A stretch of DNA of 64,000 nt from Qipengyuania pelagi (GTDB lineage Bacteria > Pseudomonadota > Alphaproteobacteria > Sphingomonadales > Sphingomonadaceae). Below the pieces are notes generated by a model that saw nothing but the letters and a program-made list of their open reading frames with translations, searched no databases and was not told the DNA's origin. The stretch lies in assembly GCF_009827295.1 (NCBI RefSeq), contig NZ_WTYD01000001.1, positions 1,364,001 through 1,428,000 of the forward strand, written 5' to 3'. Each line of letters opens with the position of its first letter. The first letter of the stretch is position 1. A program made the position numbers and the translations under genes. Positions 43,665 to 52,691 of the stretch are shown piece by piece.

Positions 43665-45533
43665 ATGCGTAATCCTCGCTCCATGTCGCGAGCGACCGGA
43701 ACCAGATTTGCTTCGAACTGGCTTGGCCCGGTTCTGTTTGCCGGCCTGTATGGCGGCATGGCCGCTCTGTCTTTGGCGACGACCCAGACGGAGATGGGCA
43801 TCGCGATCATCTGGCCGTCCAGCGGCGTCCTGGTGGCCGGGCTTCTGCTGATAGGAACGGCATCGCGAGCGATGTTGCTGGGCATGATCGTGCCGGTCAG
43901 CGTGCTCGTCAATCTGGCGTTCGGCGCGTCGCTCGGCCTGGCTCTGGGACTGACGCTCGCCAACGTCCTCGAAGGATTCCTCGCGGCCAGAATCGCCTGT
44001 GGGGCTAACGGTAAATGCGGACAATTCGACAATCCGCAGTGGGTGTTGCGATTTGCCTTCGCCGCGATCTGCGCATCCGCCGCGAGCGCGATCACGGCAT
44101 CGATCGCGGCGGGCTCGCTTGGCGATCCGTCCTTCCTCTATTCCTGGTTTGCGACCGTCCTGCTCGGAATGCTGATTGTTGCGCCTGTCATCGTGAGCGG
44201 CGTCCGATCGTTCTCGCGCAAAGACCGGGCGAAGATCGACGTAACAAAAGCCTGGGCCGCAGGCGTTTTCGCACTCCTCTCCATCACCGCAACCTTCGCG
44301 CAGACACACTACCCGCTCCTGTTCCTCCCCGTCGTCGCGACCGTCCTGCTGACCTTCGTTCTCGGTGTAACCGGCGCCCTGATAATGACCTGCGCGATCA
44401 CCGTCGCGGCGACAATGTCGGTCATTTACGGGTCGAGCCCGATCGCCTTCATTCCGGGACGGCTCGAGCAGATCTATTTCACGCAATTCTATCTCGCCAT
44501 GATCTTCGTCTCGGCTCTGCCCCTGGCGGCGCTGCTGGCCCGATCCCGCTCCCAGATGGCGGAAATCGCGCGGCGGAAGGCGCAACATGACGCCGCGCAG
44601 GCCTTCGCCCATGTGGGCCACTGGCGATATTGCCTGAAGACCAATACCAGCGAATGGTCCGACGGGATGTTCGCGATCTACGGCCTCGACCCCAGGGTCG
44701 ATCCGGCGCGCAATCTCGAACATGGCTCGATCATCGAGGAGGATTCGGAGGCCGTGCGCGCGGTCCTGGAAAGGGCCGTGATCGACCGGCAGCCATTTAT
44801 TCTCGAAGCGAGGATCAGGACGCAATCGGGCGAAATCCGGCACATCGAATCGCTCGGTGACGTGGAGATCGAGGACGGCAATGTCGTCGCGATCTTCGGC
44901 GTCCTGAAGGATGTCACCGCACATGTCGCGGCCCTGCAACAGATCGAAGCCGAGAAAGAGCGCGCCGAGGCGCTGGCGGACAAGTCGCTTCGCCTGTCGG
45001 AAACCGACCAGCTCACGGGGATCGCCAATCGGCGCAAGCTGCTCGAAACCCTCGACCGGGAGATTGCCCGGACTCAACGCGAGGGAACGGATTTGTCGAT
45101 CGTCATGATCGATGTCGATCACTTCAAGTCGATCAACGACCGCTATGGTCACGGGGTTGGTGACGAAGTGCTGAAACATATCGCGAATTTGGGATCGACG
45201 GCGCTGCGGAGAGGCGATCTGTTCGGTCGGCTCGGCGGCGAGGAGTTTCTCGCCATCCTCCCCTCCGCATCGCCCCGGGCCGCGATGCGGATCGGCGAGC
45301 GGCTGCGCCGCAAATGCGAGGATCTCGACTGGGGAAAAATCGCGAATGTCGAGGGAGTTACAATCAGTCTGGGAGTCGCGCGGTATCAGTTCGGCCATGA
45401 CGAGACGAGCCTGCTCCATGCGGCCGATACGGCGCTCTATTTCTCCAAGGGCGCGGGGCGTAATCGCCTGACAGTCGCGGATCAGACGTCTCCCCTGTCG
45501 GAGGGTTCACCCGTCGGGGTCACGCCCCGCTGA
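43665..45533 (+). CDS. Diguanylate cyclase with MASE1 membrane sensor
   Basis: From the ATG at 43665 the protein has 622 residues: an N-terminal MASE1 region of about 8 membrane segments, a PAS-like domain (about 300-425, HVGHWRYCLKTNTSEW), a short coiled coil and a C-terminal GGDEF domain with the active motif RLGGEEFLAIL and an inhibitory RxxD site just before it (RRGDLFG). It makes cyclic di-GMP. The frame also opens at a TTG at 43623, and 43683 is another ATG; no start has a strong ribosome binding site. It is divergent from the MCP gene, sharing 282 bases. Confidence 0.88.
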   Translation: MRNPRSMSRATGTRFASNWLGPVLFAGLYGGMAALSLATTQTEMGIAIIWPSSGVLVAGLLLIGTASRAMLLGMIVPVSVLVNLAFGASLGLALGLTLANVLEGFLAARIACGANGKCGQFDNPQWVLRFAFAAICASAASAITASIAAGSLGDPSFLYSWFATVLLGMLIVAPVIVSGVRSFSRKDRAKIDVTKAWAAGVFALLSITATFAQTHYPLLFLPVVATVLLTFVLGVTGALIMTCAITVAATMSVIYGSSPIAFIPGRLEQIYFTQFYLAMIFVSALPLAALLARSRSQMAEIARRKAQHDAAQAFAHVGHWRYCLKTNTSEWSDGMFAIYGLDPRVDPARNLEHGSIIEEDSEAVRAVLERAVIDRQPFILEARIRTQSGEIRHIESLGDVEIEDGNVVAIFGVLKDVTAHVAALQQIEAEKERAEALADKSLRLSETDQLTGIANRRKLLETLDREIARTQREGTDLSIVMIDVDHFKSINDRYGHGVGDEVLKHIANLGSTALRRGDLFGRLGGEEFLAILPSASPRAAMRIGERLRRKCEDLDWGKIANVEGVTISLGVARYQFGHDETSLLHAADTALYFSKGAGRNRLTVADQTSPLSEGSPVGVTPR

Positions 45534-45660
45534 CAGGCGATCCAAAGACCGATTTCGCGATGTAGTCCGATATCTAGTTACGCAGATCCCACCCAGAATT
45601 CGCTTTCCTACATGAACCTATATGGTTACCTTAATCGCTTTCTCGAACCGGAGTAAGCGT

Positions 45661-46074
45661 ATGCCACTCGTCGAATCGCTCGTCGGCCCCCTCGCCTCGC
45701 TGCTGGACAAGCTGATCCCCGACAAGGAGGCCCGCGCGAAGGCCAAGCTCGAATTGCTCGCGCTGGAAGGGACGCAGGAGCTGCGCGTGATCGAAACACG
45801 CCTCTCCGCTATCCTCGCCGAAGCGCAATCCGGCGATCCGTGGACCAGCCGCGCGCGTCCCGCCTTCCTCTACGTGATCTACGCCCTGATTCTGTGGGCG
45901 CTGCCGATGGGGCTGATCGCCGCGATCTCGCCCGGCGCGGCCCAGAATATCGCTTCGGGCATGAACGCCTATCTCGGCGGCCTGCCCGAGCCGCTCTACG
46001 CCCTCTTCGGCACCGGCTATCTCGGCTACACGGCGGCGCGCCAGTGGGGCAAGGTCAAGGGCGTCGATCGGTGA
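45661..46074 (+). CDS. 3TM-type holin (gene transfer agent holin family)
   Basis: The 137-residue protein has a charged helical N-terminus (LLDKLIPDKEARAKAKLELLALE) then WTSRARPAFLYVIYALILWALPMGLIAAI and GYLGYTAARQWGK, the layout of the 3TM holin family used by alphaproteobacterial gene transfer agents for release by lysis. GGAG lies seven bases before the ATG at 45661. No capsid or portal genes are in the window, so the main GTA cluster, if any, is elsewhere. It could also belong to a decayed prophage. Confidence 0.75.
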   Translation: MPLVESLVGPLASLLDKLIPDKEARAKAKLELLALEGTQELRVIETRLSAILAEAQSGDPWTSRARPAFLYVIYALILWALPMGLIAAISPGAAQNIASGMNAYLGGLPEPLYALFGTGYLGYTAARQWGKVKGVDR

Positions 46075-46132
46075 GACCGCGCTTCCCCAAACCCCGCTTC
46101 CCCAAACGGCGGCGGGACGGTAGCTTCAGGCG

Positions 46133-46567
46133 ATGACCTCCACCATATTCGCCCTCAACGGCCCGAACCTCAATCTTCTCGGCACGCGCGAGCCGGAGAT
46201 CTACGGATCGGACACGCTCGATGATATTAGCGCGATGGTTGCGGCGCGGGCGAGCGAATTGGGCCTCGAAGTGGATTTTCGTCAGACCAACCACGAAGGA
46301 ACGCTCGTCGACTGGCTGCACGAGGCCCACGCGACGGATGCGAAGGCGATCCTGCTGAACGCGGCGGCCTATACCCATACCTCCATCGCCCTGTTCGACG
46401 CAATCAAGGCGATCCGTGTGCCGGTGATCGAAGTCCACCTTTCCGACCCAGAGACCCGCGAGCCCTTCCGCCACCACTCCTTCGTCGAACCCGGCGCGGT
46501 GGCCGTGGTCAAGGGATTGGGCGCGAAGGGCTATCTGGTCGCGCTGGAGCGGGCCGCCGCACTGTAG
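46133..46567 (+). CDS. aroQ: Type II 3-dehydroquinate dehydratase
   Basis: The 144-residue enzyme makes 3-dehydroshikimate in the shikimate pathway. It has the flexible-loop motif LNGPNLNLLGTREPEIYG (with the catalytic Arg and Tyr), NHEGTLVDWLHEA and the late EVHLSDPETREPFRHHS. The length is typical. It lies directly upstream of accB and accC, an arrangement common in alphaproteobacteria, so shikimate and malonyl-CoA genes may be co-transcribed. Confidence 0.96.
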   Translation: MTSTIFALNGPNLNLLGTREPEIYGSDTLDDISAMVAARASELGLEVDFRQTNHEGTLVDWLHEAHATDAKAILLNAAAYTHTSIALFDAIKAIRVPVIEVHLSDPETREPFRHHSFVEPGAVAVVKGLGAKGYLVALERAAAL

Positions 46568-46649
46568 GACCCACAGCGGTCTGCCCCTCCCCCTTGCCTT
46601 GCGGCGATCCGGGTAGCATAGGCGCCCGATCCATAGATTAAGGGTTCCC

Positions 46650-47150
46650 ATGGCCGAACGCAAAGGCACCGCCGGTTCCAAATCCGGCATGAACGTCGAT
46701 ATCGACATCGTCCGCGAGCTTGCGGAATTGCTCGCCGATACCGGGCTTACCGAAATCGAGGTGGAGGATGGTGATCGCAAGGTGCGCGTCGCGCGCGGCG
46801 GTTTCGCGTCCGCCGCCCCCGCGATGGCCGCGCCGGTGGCCGCTCCCGCTGCGCCTGCCGCGCAGCCCGCCGCCCCCGCTCCAGCACCGGCGAGCGAGAC
46901 GTCCGCCCCCGACATGGCGGGCGCGCTCAAATCGCCGATGGTCGGCACCGCTTATCTCGCGCCCGAGCCCGGCGCGCCCGACTTCGTCAAGGTCGGCGAC
47001 AGCGTGAAGGAAGGCGACACGCTCGTGATCGTCGAGGCGATGAAGGTGATGAACCCGATCGCCGCCGACAAGTCCGGCACGGTCAAGGCGATCCTGATCG
47101 AGAACGCCCAGCCGGTCGAGTTCGACCAGCCGCTCGTCATCATCGGGTAA
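46650..47150 (+). CDS. accB: Acetyl-CoA carboxylase biotin carboxyl carrier protein
   Basis: The 166-residue carrier has a basic N-terminal region, a long Ala/Pro-rich linker (about 53-85) and the C-terminal biotinyl domain with Lys132 in VEAMKVMN. It carries biotin between the carboxylase and transferase in malonyl-CoA synthesis. The linker is longer than in E. coli. It precedes accC by nine bases. Confidence 0.96.
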   Translation: MAERKGTAGSKSGMNVDIDIVRELAELLADTGLTEIEVEDGDRKVRVARGGFASAAPAMAAPVAAPAAPAAQPAAPAPAPASETSAPDMAGALKSPMVGTAYLAPEPGAPDFVKVGDSVKEGDTLVIVEAMKVMNPIAADKSGTVKAILIENAQPVEFDQPLVIIG

Positions 47151-47159
47151 GGCGCGGGC

Positions 47160-48509
47160 GTGACTATCAATCGCATCCTGATCGCCAATCGCGGCGAAAT
47201 CGCGCTGCGCATCCATCGCGCCGCGCATGAAATGGGTATCGAGACGGTGGCGGTCCATTCCACCGCCGATGCCGATGCCATGCATGTGCGCCTGGCCGAT
47301 CACGCCGTCTGCATCGGCCCGCCGAGCGCGACCGACAGCTATCTCAATATCGCCAACATCATCTCGGCGGCCGAGATCAGCCAGGCGGACGCGATCCATC
47401 CCGGCTACGGCTTCCTCTCCGAAAACGCCAAATTCGCCGAGATCGTCGAAGCGCACGAGATCAAGTGGATCGGCCCCAAGCCCGAACATATCCGCACCAT
47501 GGGCGACAAGGTCGAGGCGAAGCGCACCGCGGGCGCCCTTGGCCTGCCGCTGGTCCCCGGTTCGGACGGCGCGGTGTCCGATTATGACGAGGCGAAAAAG
47601 ATCGCCGCCGAAATTGGCTACCCCGTCATCATCAAGGCGGCGAGCGGCGGCGGTGGGCGCGGGATGAAGGTCTGCGCCGAGGAAGACCAGCTCGAAACCC
47701 TGATGAAGCAGGCGGGCAGCGAGGCGAAGGCCGCGTTCGGCGATGCCACCGTCTATATCGAGAAATATCTCGGCAATCCGCGCCACATCGAATTCCAGGT
47801 CTTCGGCGACGGCAATGGCGCGGCGATCCATCTGGGAGAGCGCGACTGTTCCTTGCAACGCCGCCACCAGAAGGTTCTCGAAGAAGCGCCCTCGCCCGTC
47901 CTTTCGCCCGAGGAGCGCGATCGCATGGGCGAAATCTGCGCCAAGGCCATGCGCGACATGGCCTATCGCGGCGCGGGCACGATCGAGTTCCTGTGGGAGA
48001 ACGGCGAGTTCTATTTCATCGAAATGAACACCCGGCTTCAGGTCGAACACCCGGTCACCGAGATGATCACCGGCATCGATCTGGTGCGCGAACAGATCCG
48101 TATCGCGGACGGCAAGCCGCTTTCCTGCACGCAGGACGAAATCCGCTTCACCGGTCACGCGATCGAATGCCGCATCAACGCCGAAGACCCGTTCACCTTC
48201 GCGCCCAGCCCCGGCAAGATCGACTATTATCACGCCGCTGGCGGGATGCATGTGCGCGTCGATAGCGGGCTCTATGCGGGCTACCGCGTGCCGCCCTATT
48301 ACGACAGCATGATCGCCAAGCTGATCGTCTATGGCCGCAGCCGCGAGAAATGCATGATGCGCCTGCGCCGCGCGCTGGAGGAAATGGTGATCGAAGGGGT
48401 CAAGACATCGATCCCGCTGCACCAGGAACTGATCCAGCAGCCCGACGTGCAGAGCGGCGACTATTCGATCAAATGGCTCGAGGAATGGCTGAAGGAACGC
48501 GAGGGCTGA
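47160..48509 (+). CDS. accC: Acetyl-CoA carboxylase biotin carboxylase subunit
   Basis: The 449-residue ATP-dependent enzyme carboxylates biotin on AccB. It starts at a GTG with [18 protein letters not shown], has the ATP-grasp glycine loop [13 protein letters not shown] and the catalytic [12 protein letters not shown] and [18 protein letters not shown] regions, with the carboxylase C domain at the end. The length and motifs are complete. The PhyH-like gene overlaps its end. Confidence 0.97.
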   Translation: MTINRILIANRGEIALRIHRAAHEMGIETVAVHSTADADAMHVRLADHAVCIGPPSATDSYLNIANIISAAEISQADAIHPGYGFLSENAKFAEIVEAHEIKWIGPKPEHIRTMGDKVEAKRTAGALGLPLVPGSDGAVSDYDEAKKIAAEIGYPVIIKAASGGGGRGMKVCAEEDQLETLMKQAGSEAKAAFGDATVYIEKYLGNPRHIEFQVFGDGNGAAIHLGERDCSLQRRHQKVLEEAPSPVLSPEERDRMGEICAKAMRDMAYRGAGTIEFLWENGEFYFIEMNTRLQVEHPVTEMITGIDLVREQIRIADGKPLSCTQDEIRFTGHAIECRINAEDPFTFAPSPGKIDYYHAAGGMHVRVDSGLYAGYRVPPYYDSMIAKLIVYGRSREKCMMRLRRALEEMVIEGVKTSIPLHQELIQQPDVQSGDYSIKWLEEWLKEREG

Positions 48510-49168
48510 GCCAGCTCGACCTCGACCGCGACGGAGCCGCGCTCCATCGCGGTGCGGCAGCTGGCTTTCTCGACGCGCTAGGTATTGCCTTCGGACAAGG
48601 TCCATCGCCCGGGCGGCGGGTCAAGTCCCTCGCGGGACTGGATAGCGTGCTTGGTCGCCATGGTCCCGTGGGCAAGATCGCGGCGAGCCATCTCGGACCG
48701 AAGAGCCGCCCCGTTCGCGCGATTGCCTTCGACAAGACCGAGGGTGCGAACTGGTCGCTGGGCTGGCATCAGGATCGCACGATCTGTGTCAAGCAACGCG
48801 TGGATTTGCCAGGATTCGGCCCCTGGACGGTCAAGCAAGGCATCGACCATGTCGAGCCGCCATTCGATCTCCTCGCCCGGATGCTGACCGTCCGCATCCA
48901 TGTCGATTCCGTCGACATCGAAAACGCCCCCCTTCGCATCGCGCTCGGAAGCTATGCCAATGGTCTGATCCCTGAAAGCGATATCGCGCTCCAGGTCGAG
49001 CGATCGGAAATGCACGAATGTCTGGCCCAAGCGGGCGATGTCTGGGTGTACCGCACGCCGATCCTGCACGCGTCCGAGAGAGCGGCGGTCGGACGGCGAC
49101 GACGGGTGTTGCAAGTGGACTATTCTGGCGACAGCCTGCCCGATGGGCTGAGTTGGTTCTACGACTAG
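48485..49168 (+). CDS. Phytanoyl-CoA dioxygenase-like (PhyH family) oxygenase
   Basis: From the ATG at 48485 the protein (227 residues) overlaps accC by 25 bases. It has the Fe(II) ligands of the PhyH family, GWHQDRTI and the late ILHASERAA, and an Arg after the second His for 2-oxoglutarate. The family hydroxylates lipids or small molecules. The substrate is not evident; the coupling to accC suggests a lipid link only by position. Another in-frame ATG lies at 48473; no Shine-Dalgarno at good spacing decides. Confidence 0.8.
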   Translation: MAEGTRGLSQLDLDRDGAALHRGAAAGFLDALGIAFGQGPSPGRRVKSLAGLDSVLGRHGPVGKIAASHLGPKSRPVRAIAFDKTEGANWSLGWHQDRTICVKQRVDLPGFGPWTVKQGIDHVEPPFDLLARMLTVRIHVDSVDIENAPLRIALGSYANGLIPESDIALQVERSEMHECLAQAGDVWVYRTPILHASERAAVGRRRRVLQVDYSGDSLPDGLSWFYD

Positions 49169-49201
49169 GAAAGCGGTGCAGATCGGATTATCTTCGTTCG
49201 C

Positions 49202-49402
49202 ATGAAAACGATCACCTTCGAGTGCTATATGCAGAATATCCGGGACCAACAGGCACGCCTCGAACTCGCGGGCGAGCTACCGGACCTCGAATCCTGCCGC
49301 AATGACGGCGCACGCCGCACGCCGAACAAGCGCCGCTTGCTCGCCAATGCCGAAGCGCGTGCGAAGGCTGCCGGGATTGAGCCGGTCCCGTCCAAGTATT
49401 GA
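49202..49402 (+). CDS. Possible small conserved protein
   Basis: This 66-residue frame (MKTITFECYMQNIRDQQARL at the start) ends RRTPNKRRLLANAEARAKAAG, a basic helical tail reminiscent of short sphingomonad proteins I have seen, though I cannot name a family. It has no Shine-Dalgarno and no neighbours in frame. It could be spurious, but codon use is like that of real genes here. Confidence 0.45.
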   Translation: MKTITFECYMQNIRDQQARLELAGELPDLESCRNDGARRTPNKRRLLANAEARAKAAGIEPVPSKY

Positions 49403-49641
49403 CCTCCATTCGCTGGCCGCTCGCTCTCCCACGAAAGCTTGCTTTCTTCGCCGTTTTCGCCTAGGCGCGCGCCCGTTCTCGTACTCCTTTCGGATTCTCG
49501 CAGGACCTTCGCTCGGCATCCGGCCTTGCGGAGAACACGGCCCTCTTGCCCCGTTCGCCCCGCAATGGTGCGGGAGACGGGTAAAGACCCCGGATAAACC
49601 GGTGGCCGGTAGCAAAACGAACGACAGGAATATCCTACCCT

Positions 49642-51348
49642 ATGGCAAGCACAGCCAATCCCACCCGTGACGATTTCGCCGCCATGCTCGACGAGCAGCT
49701 CGGCGCTGCCGATGAAGGCGGCTTCGAAGGCCGCGTCGTCAAGGGCACCGTCACTGCCATCGAAAACGGCATGGCGCTCATCGATGTGGGCCTCAAGAGC
49801 GAAGGCCGCGTCGATCTCAAGGAATTCATGCGCGGTGAAGACGCGCACGGCCTGACCGTCGGCAGCGAAGTCGAAGTCTTCGTCGACCGGGTCGAAAACG
49901 CCGACGGCGAAGCCATGCTGTCGCGCGACCGGGCCCGCCGCGAAGCCGCGTGGGACAAGCTGGAAAGCGAATTCGGCGAAGGCAAGCGCGTCGAAGGCCG
50001 CATCTTCGGCCGCGTCAAGGGCGGCTTCACCGTCGATCTCGACGGCGCCGTGGCCTTCCTGCCCGGTTCGCAGGTCGACATCCGCCCGGTGCGCGACGTC
50101 ACCCCGCTGATGGACATGGCCCAGCCCTTCCAGATCCTCAAAATGGATCGCCGCCGTGGCAACATCGTGGTCTCGCGCCGCGCCGTGCTGGAAGAAACCC
50201 GCGCCGAACAGCGCAGCGAGCTGATCAACGACCTGACCGAAGGCCAAGTGATCGACGGTGTCGTCAAGAACATCACCGATTACGGCGCCTTCGTGGATCT
50301 CGGCGGTATCGACGGCCTGCTGCATGTCACCGACATGAGCTACAAGCGCGTCAACCACCCCAGCGAAATGATCGAGATCGGCCAGACCGTGACCGTCCAG
50401 ATCATCCGCATCAACGAAGATACGCAGCGCATCAGCCTCGGCATGAAGCAGCTGGAATCGGATCCGTGGGATGGTGTCTCGGCCAAGTATCCGGTCGGCA
50501 TGAAGCTGACGGGCACCGTCACCAACATCACCGAATACGGCGCGTTCGTGGAAATCGAACCGGGCATCGAAGGCCTGGTGCACGTTTCGGAAATGAGCTG
50601 GACCAAGAAGAACGTCCATCCGGGCAAGATCGTCTCGACCAGCCAAGAAGTCGAAGTGATGGTGCTGGAAGTGGACAGCGAGAAGCGCCGCATCTCGCTC
50701 GGCCTCAAGCAGGCCCAGCGCAATCCGTGGGAAGAATTCGCCGAAGCGCATCCCGTCGGCTCGAAGGTCGAAGGCGAAGTCAAGAACGCCACCGAATTCG
50801 GCCTGTTCGTCGGCCTTCCGGGCGACGTCGACGGCATGGTCCACATGTCCGACATCGCTTGGGGCATTTCGGGCGAAGACGCGCTGGCGCTGCACCGCAA
50901 GGGTGAGCAGGTCGAAGCGGTCGTGCTCGATGTCGATATCGACAAGGAGCGGATCAGCCTCGGCATGAAGCAGCTCGAAAAGGGTGCGCCTTCGGCAGAC
51001 GGCACCGATTCGGGTGCGCTGCGCAAGGGCCAGGTGGTCACCGTCACCGTGCTCGAAGTTCGCGATGGCGGCCTCGAAGTGCAGGTCGGCGACGACGGCG
51101 CGACCGGCTTCATCAAGCGTTCGGACCTCGGCCGCGACCGCGACGAGCAGCGTTCGGACCGCTTCCAGACGGGTGCCAAGGTCGACGCGATGGTCACCGG
51201 CTTCGATCGTTCGAAGAAGCCGACCTTCTCGATCAAGGCGCACCAGATCGCCGAAGAGAAGGAAGCGGTTGCGCAGTTCGGCTCGGCCGACAGCGGCGCG
51301 TCGCTGGGCGACATCCTCGGCGAAGCGCTGAAGAAGAAGGAAGACTGA
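49642..51348 (+). CDS. rpsA: 30S ribosomal protein S1
   Basis: The 568-residue protein carries six S1 RNA-binding domains in a row, seen as repeated GAFVDLGGIDGLLHVTDMS, GAFVEIEPGIEGLVHVSEMSW and GLFVGLPGDVDGMVHMSDI units. It delivers mRNA to the ribosome and is usually essential. AGGA precedes the ATG. The 239 bases upstream (49403-49641) hold no gene and probably the promoter and leader, a frequent site of S1 autoregulation. The common cmk neighbour is absent here. Confidence 0.97.
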   Translation: MASTANPTRDDFAAMLDEQLGAADEGGFEGRVVKGTVTAIENGMALIDVGLKSEGRVDLKEFMRGEDAHGLTVGSEVEVFVDRVENADGEAMLSRDRARREAAWDKLESEFGEGKRVEGRIFGRVKGGFTVDLDGAVAFLPGSQVDIRPVRDVTPLMDMAQPFQILKMDRRRGNIVVSRRAVLEETRAEQRSELINDLTEGQVIDGVVKNITDYGAFVDLGGIDGLLHVTDMSYKRVNHPSEMIEIGQTVTVQIIRINEDTQRISLGMKQLESDPWDGVSAKYPVGMKLTGTVTNITEYGAFVEIEPGIEGLVHVSEMSWTKKNVHPGKIVSTSQEVEVMVLEVDSEKRRISLGLKQAQRNPWEEFAEAHPVGSKVEGEVKNATEFGLFVGLPGDVDGMVHMSDIAWGISGEDALALHRKGEQVEAVVLDVDIDKERISLGMKQLEKGAPSADGTDSGALRKGQVVTVTVLEVRDGGLEVQVGDDGATGFIKRSDLGRDRDEQRSDRFQTGAKVDAMVTGFDRSKKPTFSIKAHQIAEEKEAVAQFGSADSGASLGDILGEALKKKED

Positions 51349-51354
51349 CGGTGC

Positions 51355-51464
51355 AGCTTGGCGCCTGCGTAAGCGGGCGCCTAGCGAACCGTCACCCCCG
51401 CGAAAGCGGGGGTCTCCATCAGCTTTCGCGCTAGCTAGTAAGCAGTCCCAGCTGTCGCTGGGAC
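51355..51464. repeat. Intergenic repeat cluster with hairpins (copy 2)
   Basis: The segment holds AGCTTGGCG (51355-51363), CCTAGCGAACC (51380-51390), a perfect stem ACCCCCGC/GCGGGGGT (51394-51413), AGCTAGTAAG (51433-51442) and a stem GTCCCAGC/GCTGGGAC (51445-51464). The modules match those at 17121-17199 in a different order, so this is a dispersed repeat family; the hairpins also sit after rpsA. Confidence 0.65.
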
Positions 51465-51479
51465 GACGGAGACAAGAAT

Positions 51480-51514
51480 GGCCCGCCCTCCCTTCCGGGA
51501 CGGCGGGCCTTTTC
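51480..51514 (+). terminator. Intrinsic terminator after rpsA
   Basis: GGCCCGCC at 51480-51487 and GGCGGGCC at 51502-51509 form a stem with a 14-base loop, followed at once by TTTTCTT. It ends the rpsA transcript on the plus strand before gloB. Confidence 0.9.
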
Positions 51515-51544
51515 TTGTCCGGCATAGCTTCCTAGGTTGCTCCT

Positions 51545-52300
51545 ATGCTTCAGATCCATCAGTTCCTCTGCCTGTCCGATAATTACGGATTTCTCCTCCA
51601 CGATCCCGACAGCGGCGAGACGGTCGCGATCGATACGCCGGACGGGGAGAAATACCTCGCCGAGGCGGAGGCCAAGGGCTGGACGATAACCCAGGTCTGG
51701 AACACGCACTGGCATCCCGACCATGCCGGCGGGAACGAGGCGGTCGTGAAGGCGACCGGTGCCAGGATCGTCGCCCCCGCCGAGGTCGCGAAGCTCAGCG
51801 CGATCGACACGCAGGTGAAGCACGGCGACACCGTTTCCATCGGATCGCACCAAGCGCGCGTGATCGACGTGTCCGGCCACACCAACGGCCACATCGCCTA
51901 TCACCTGCCGCAGGACGATATCGCCTTTGTCGGCGACAGCGTCTTCGCGCTCGGCTGCGGGCGCATGTTCGAAGGCGAGGCCGAGCAGTTCTGGGCCAGC
52001 CTCCAGCGGATCAAGGCGCTGCCGCCCGAAACGACCCTTTATTGCGCGCATGAATACACGGCGTCGAACGCCAAATTCGCGCTCCATGCCGATCCCGACA
52101 ATCAGGCCTTGCAAGCCTATGCGGCGGAGATCGCCGAGAAGCGCGAGCGGGGCGAGCCGACCGTACCGATGGGCCTGGCGCGCGAATTGGAGACCAATCC
52201 ATTCCTGCGCGCCGATGAGCCCGCGCTACAGGCCTGCTGGGGCGGTGACAGCGCCGCCGAGACCTTCGCGGCGCTGCGCAAGGCGAAGGACGCGTTCTGA
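51545..52300 (+). CDS. gloB: Hydroxyacylglutathione hydrolase (glyoxalase II)
   Basis: The 251-residue metallo-beta-lactamase-fold enzyme hydrolyses S-lactoylglutathione to lactate, finishing methylglyoxal detoxification. The metal motif THWHPDH (His55, His57, Asp59, His60) is present, with further ligands in VIDVSGHTNGH and FVGDSVF. The C-terminal helical glutathione-binding domain ends with ETFAALRKAKDAF. Its stop overlaps the next start by one base (TGATG), so it is coupled to the DOPA dioxygenase-like gene. Confidence 0.95.
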   Translation: MLQIHQFLCLSDNYGFLLHDPDSGETVAIDTPDGEKYLAEAEAKGWTITQVWNTHWHPDHAGGNEAVVKATGARIVAPAEVAKLSAIDTQVKHGDTVSIGSHQARVIDVSGHTNGHIAYHLPQDDIAFVGDSVFALGCGRMFEGEAEQFWASLQRIKALPPETTLYCAHEYTASNAKFALHADPDNQALQAYAAEIAEKRERGEPTVPMGLARELETNPFLRADEPALQACWGGDSAAETFAALRKAKDAF

Positions 52301-52626
52301 TGCGCCTGCGCGGCTTCCACGCTCACATCTATTTCGATCCTTCCGAACTGGCCGAGGCCGAGGCGTTCGCGGCCAGCGCGAAGGACCGCTTCGGCTGTCC
52401 GGTGGGTCATTTCCATCTTGCTCCGGTCGGGCCGCATCCACGCGGATCGTGCCAACTGTCTCTGCGTCCGGCCCAGTTCGCGGATTTCGCCGTCTGGGCG
52501 ACGGAAGCACGCGGAGACCTGACGATCTTCGCACACGGGTTGAGCGGAGACGATATCGCCGATCATACCAGACATGTGGTCTGGTTCGGTCCGTCCGAAG
52601 CTCTGGACCTGTCGATCTTCGATTGA
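52300..52626 (+). CDS. DOPA 4,5-dioxygenase-like protein
   Basis: The 108-residue protein matches the DOPA dioxygenase-like family: FHAHIYFDPSELAEAEAF, GHFHLAPVGPHPRGSCQL and HTRHVVWFG, with the His residues that could ligate iron. Bacterial members are mostly uncharacterised. It is translationally coupled to gloB. The pair shares a terminator with the convergent F0 operon. Confidence 0.85.
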   Translation: MRLRGFHAHIYFDPSELAEAEAFAASAKDRFGCPVGHFHLAPVGPHPRGSCQLSLRPAQFADFAVWATEARGDLTIFAHGLSGDDIADHTRHVVWFGPSEALDLSIFD

Positions 52627-52634
52627 CGCAAAGA

Positions 52635-52675
52635 AAAAGCGCGCCGCAGTCGACAGGACCACGGCGCGCTTTTCG
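52635..52675. terminator. Bidirectional intrinsic terminator between the gloB pair and atpF
   Basis: AAAAGCGCGCCG at 52635-52646 and CGGCGCGCTTTT at 52662-52673 form a 12-base-pair stem, with A-rich and T-rich flanks on each side. It can end both the gloB operon and the F0 ATP synthase operon. Confidence 0.9.
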
Positions 52676-52691
52676 ACGTTTTCGCTCTGGA

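Noticed and set aside
49225..51525. 766-codon frame on the minus strand opposite rpsA
   Set aside because: The repeated S1 domains force a repetitive antisense frame (runs of DHFDFA-like repeats); no family resemblance.
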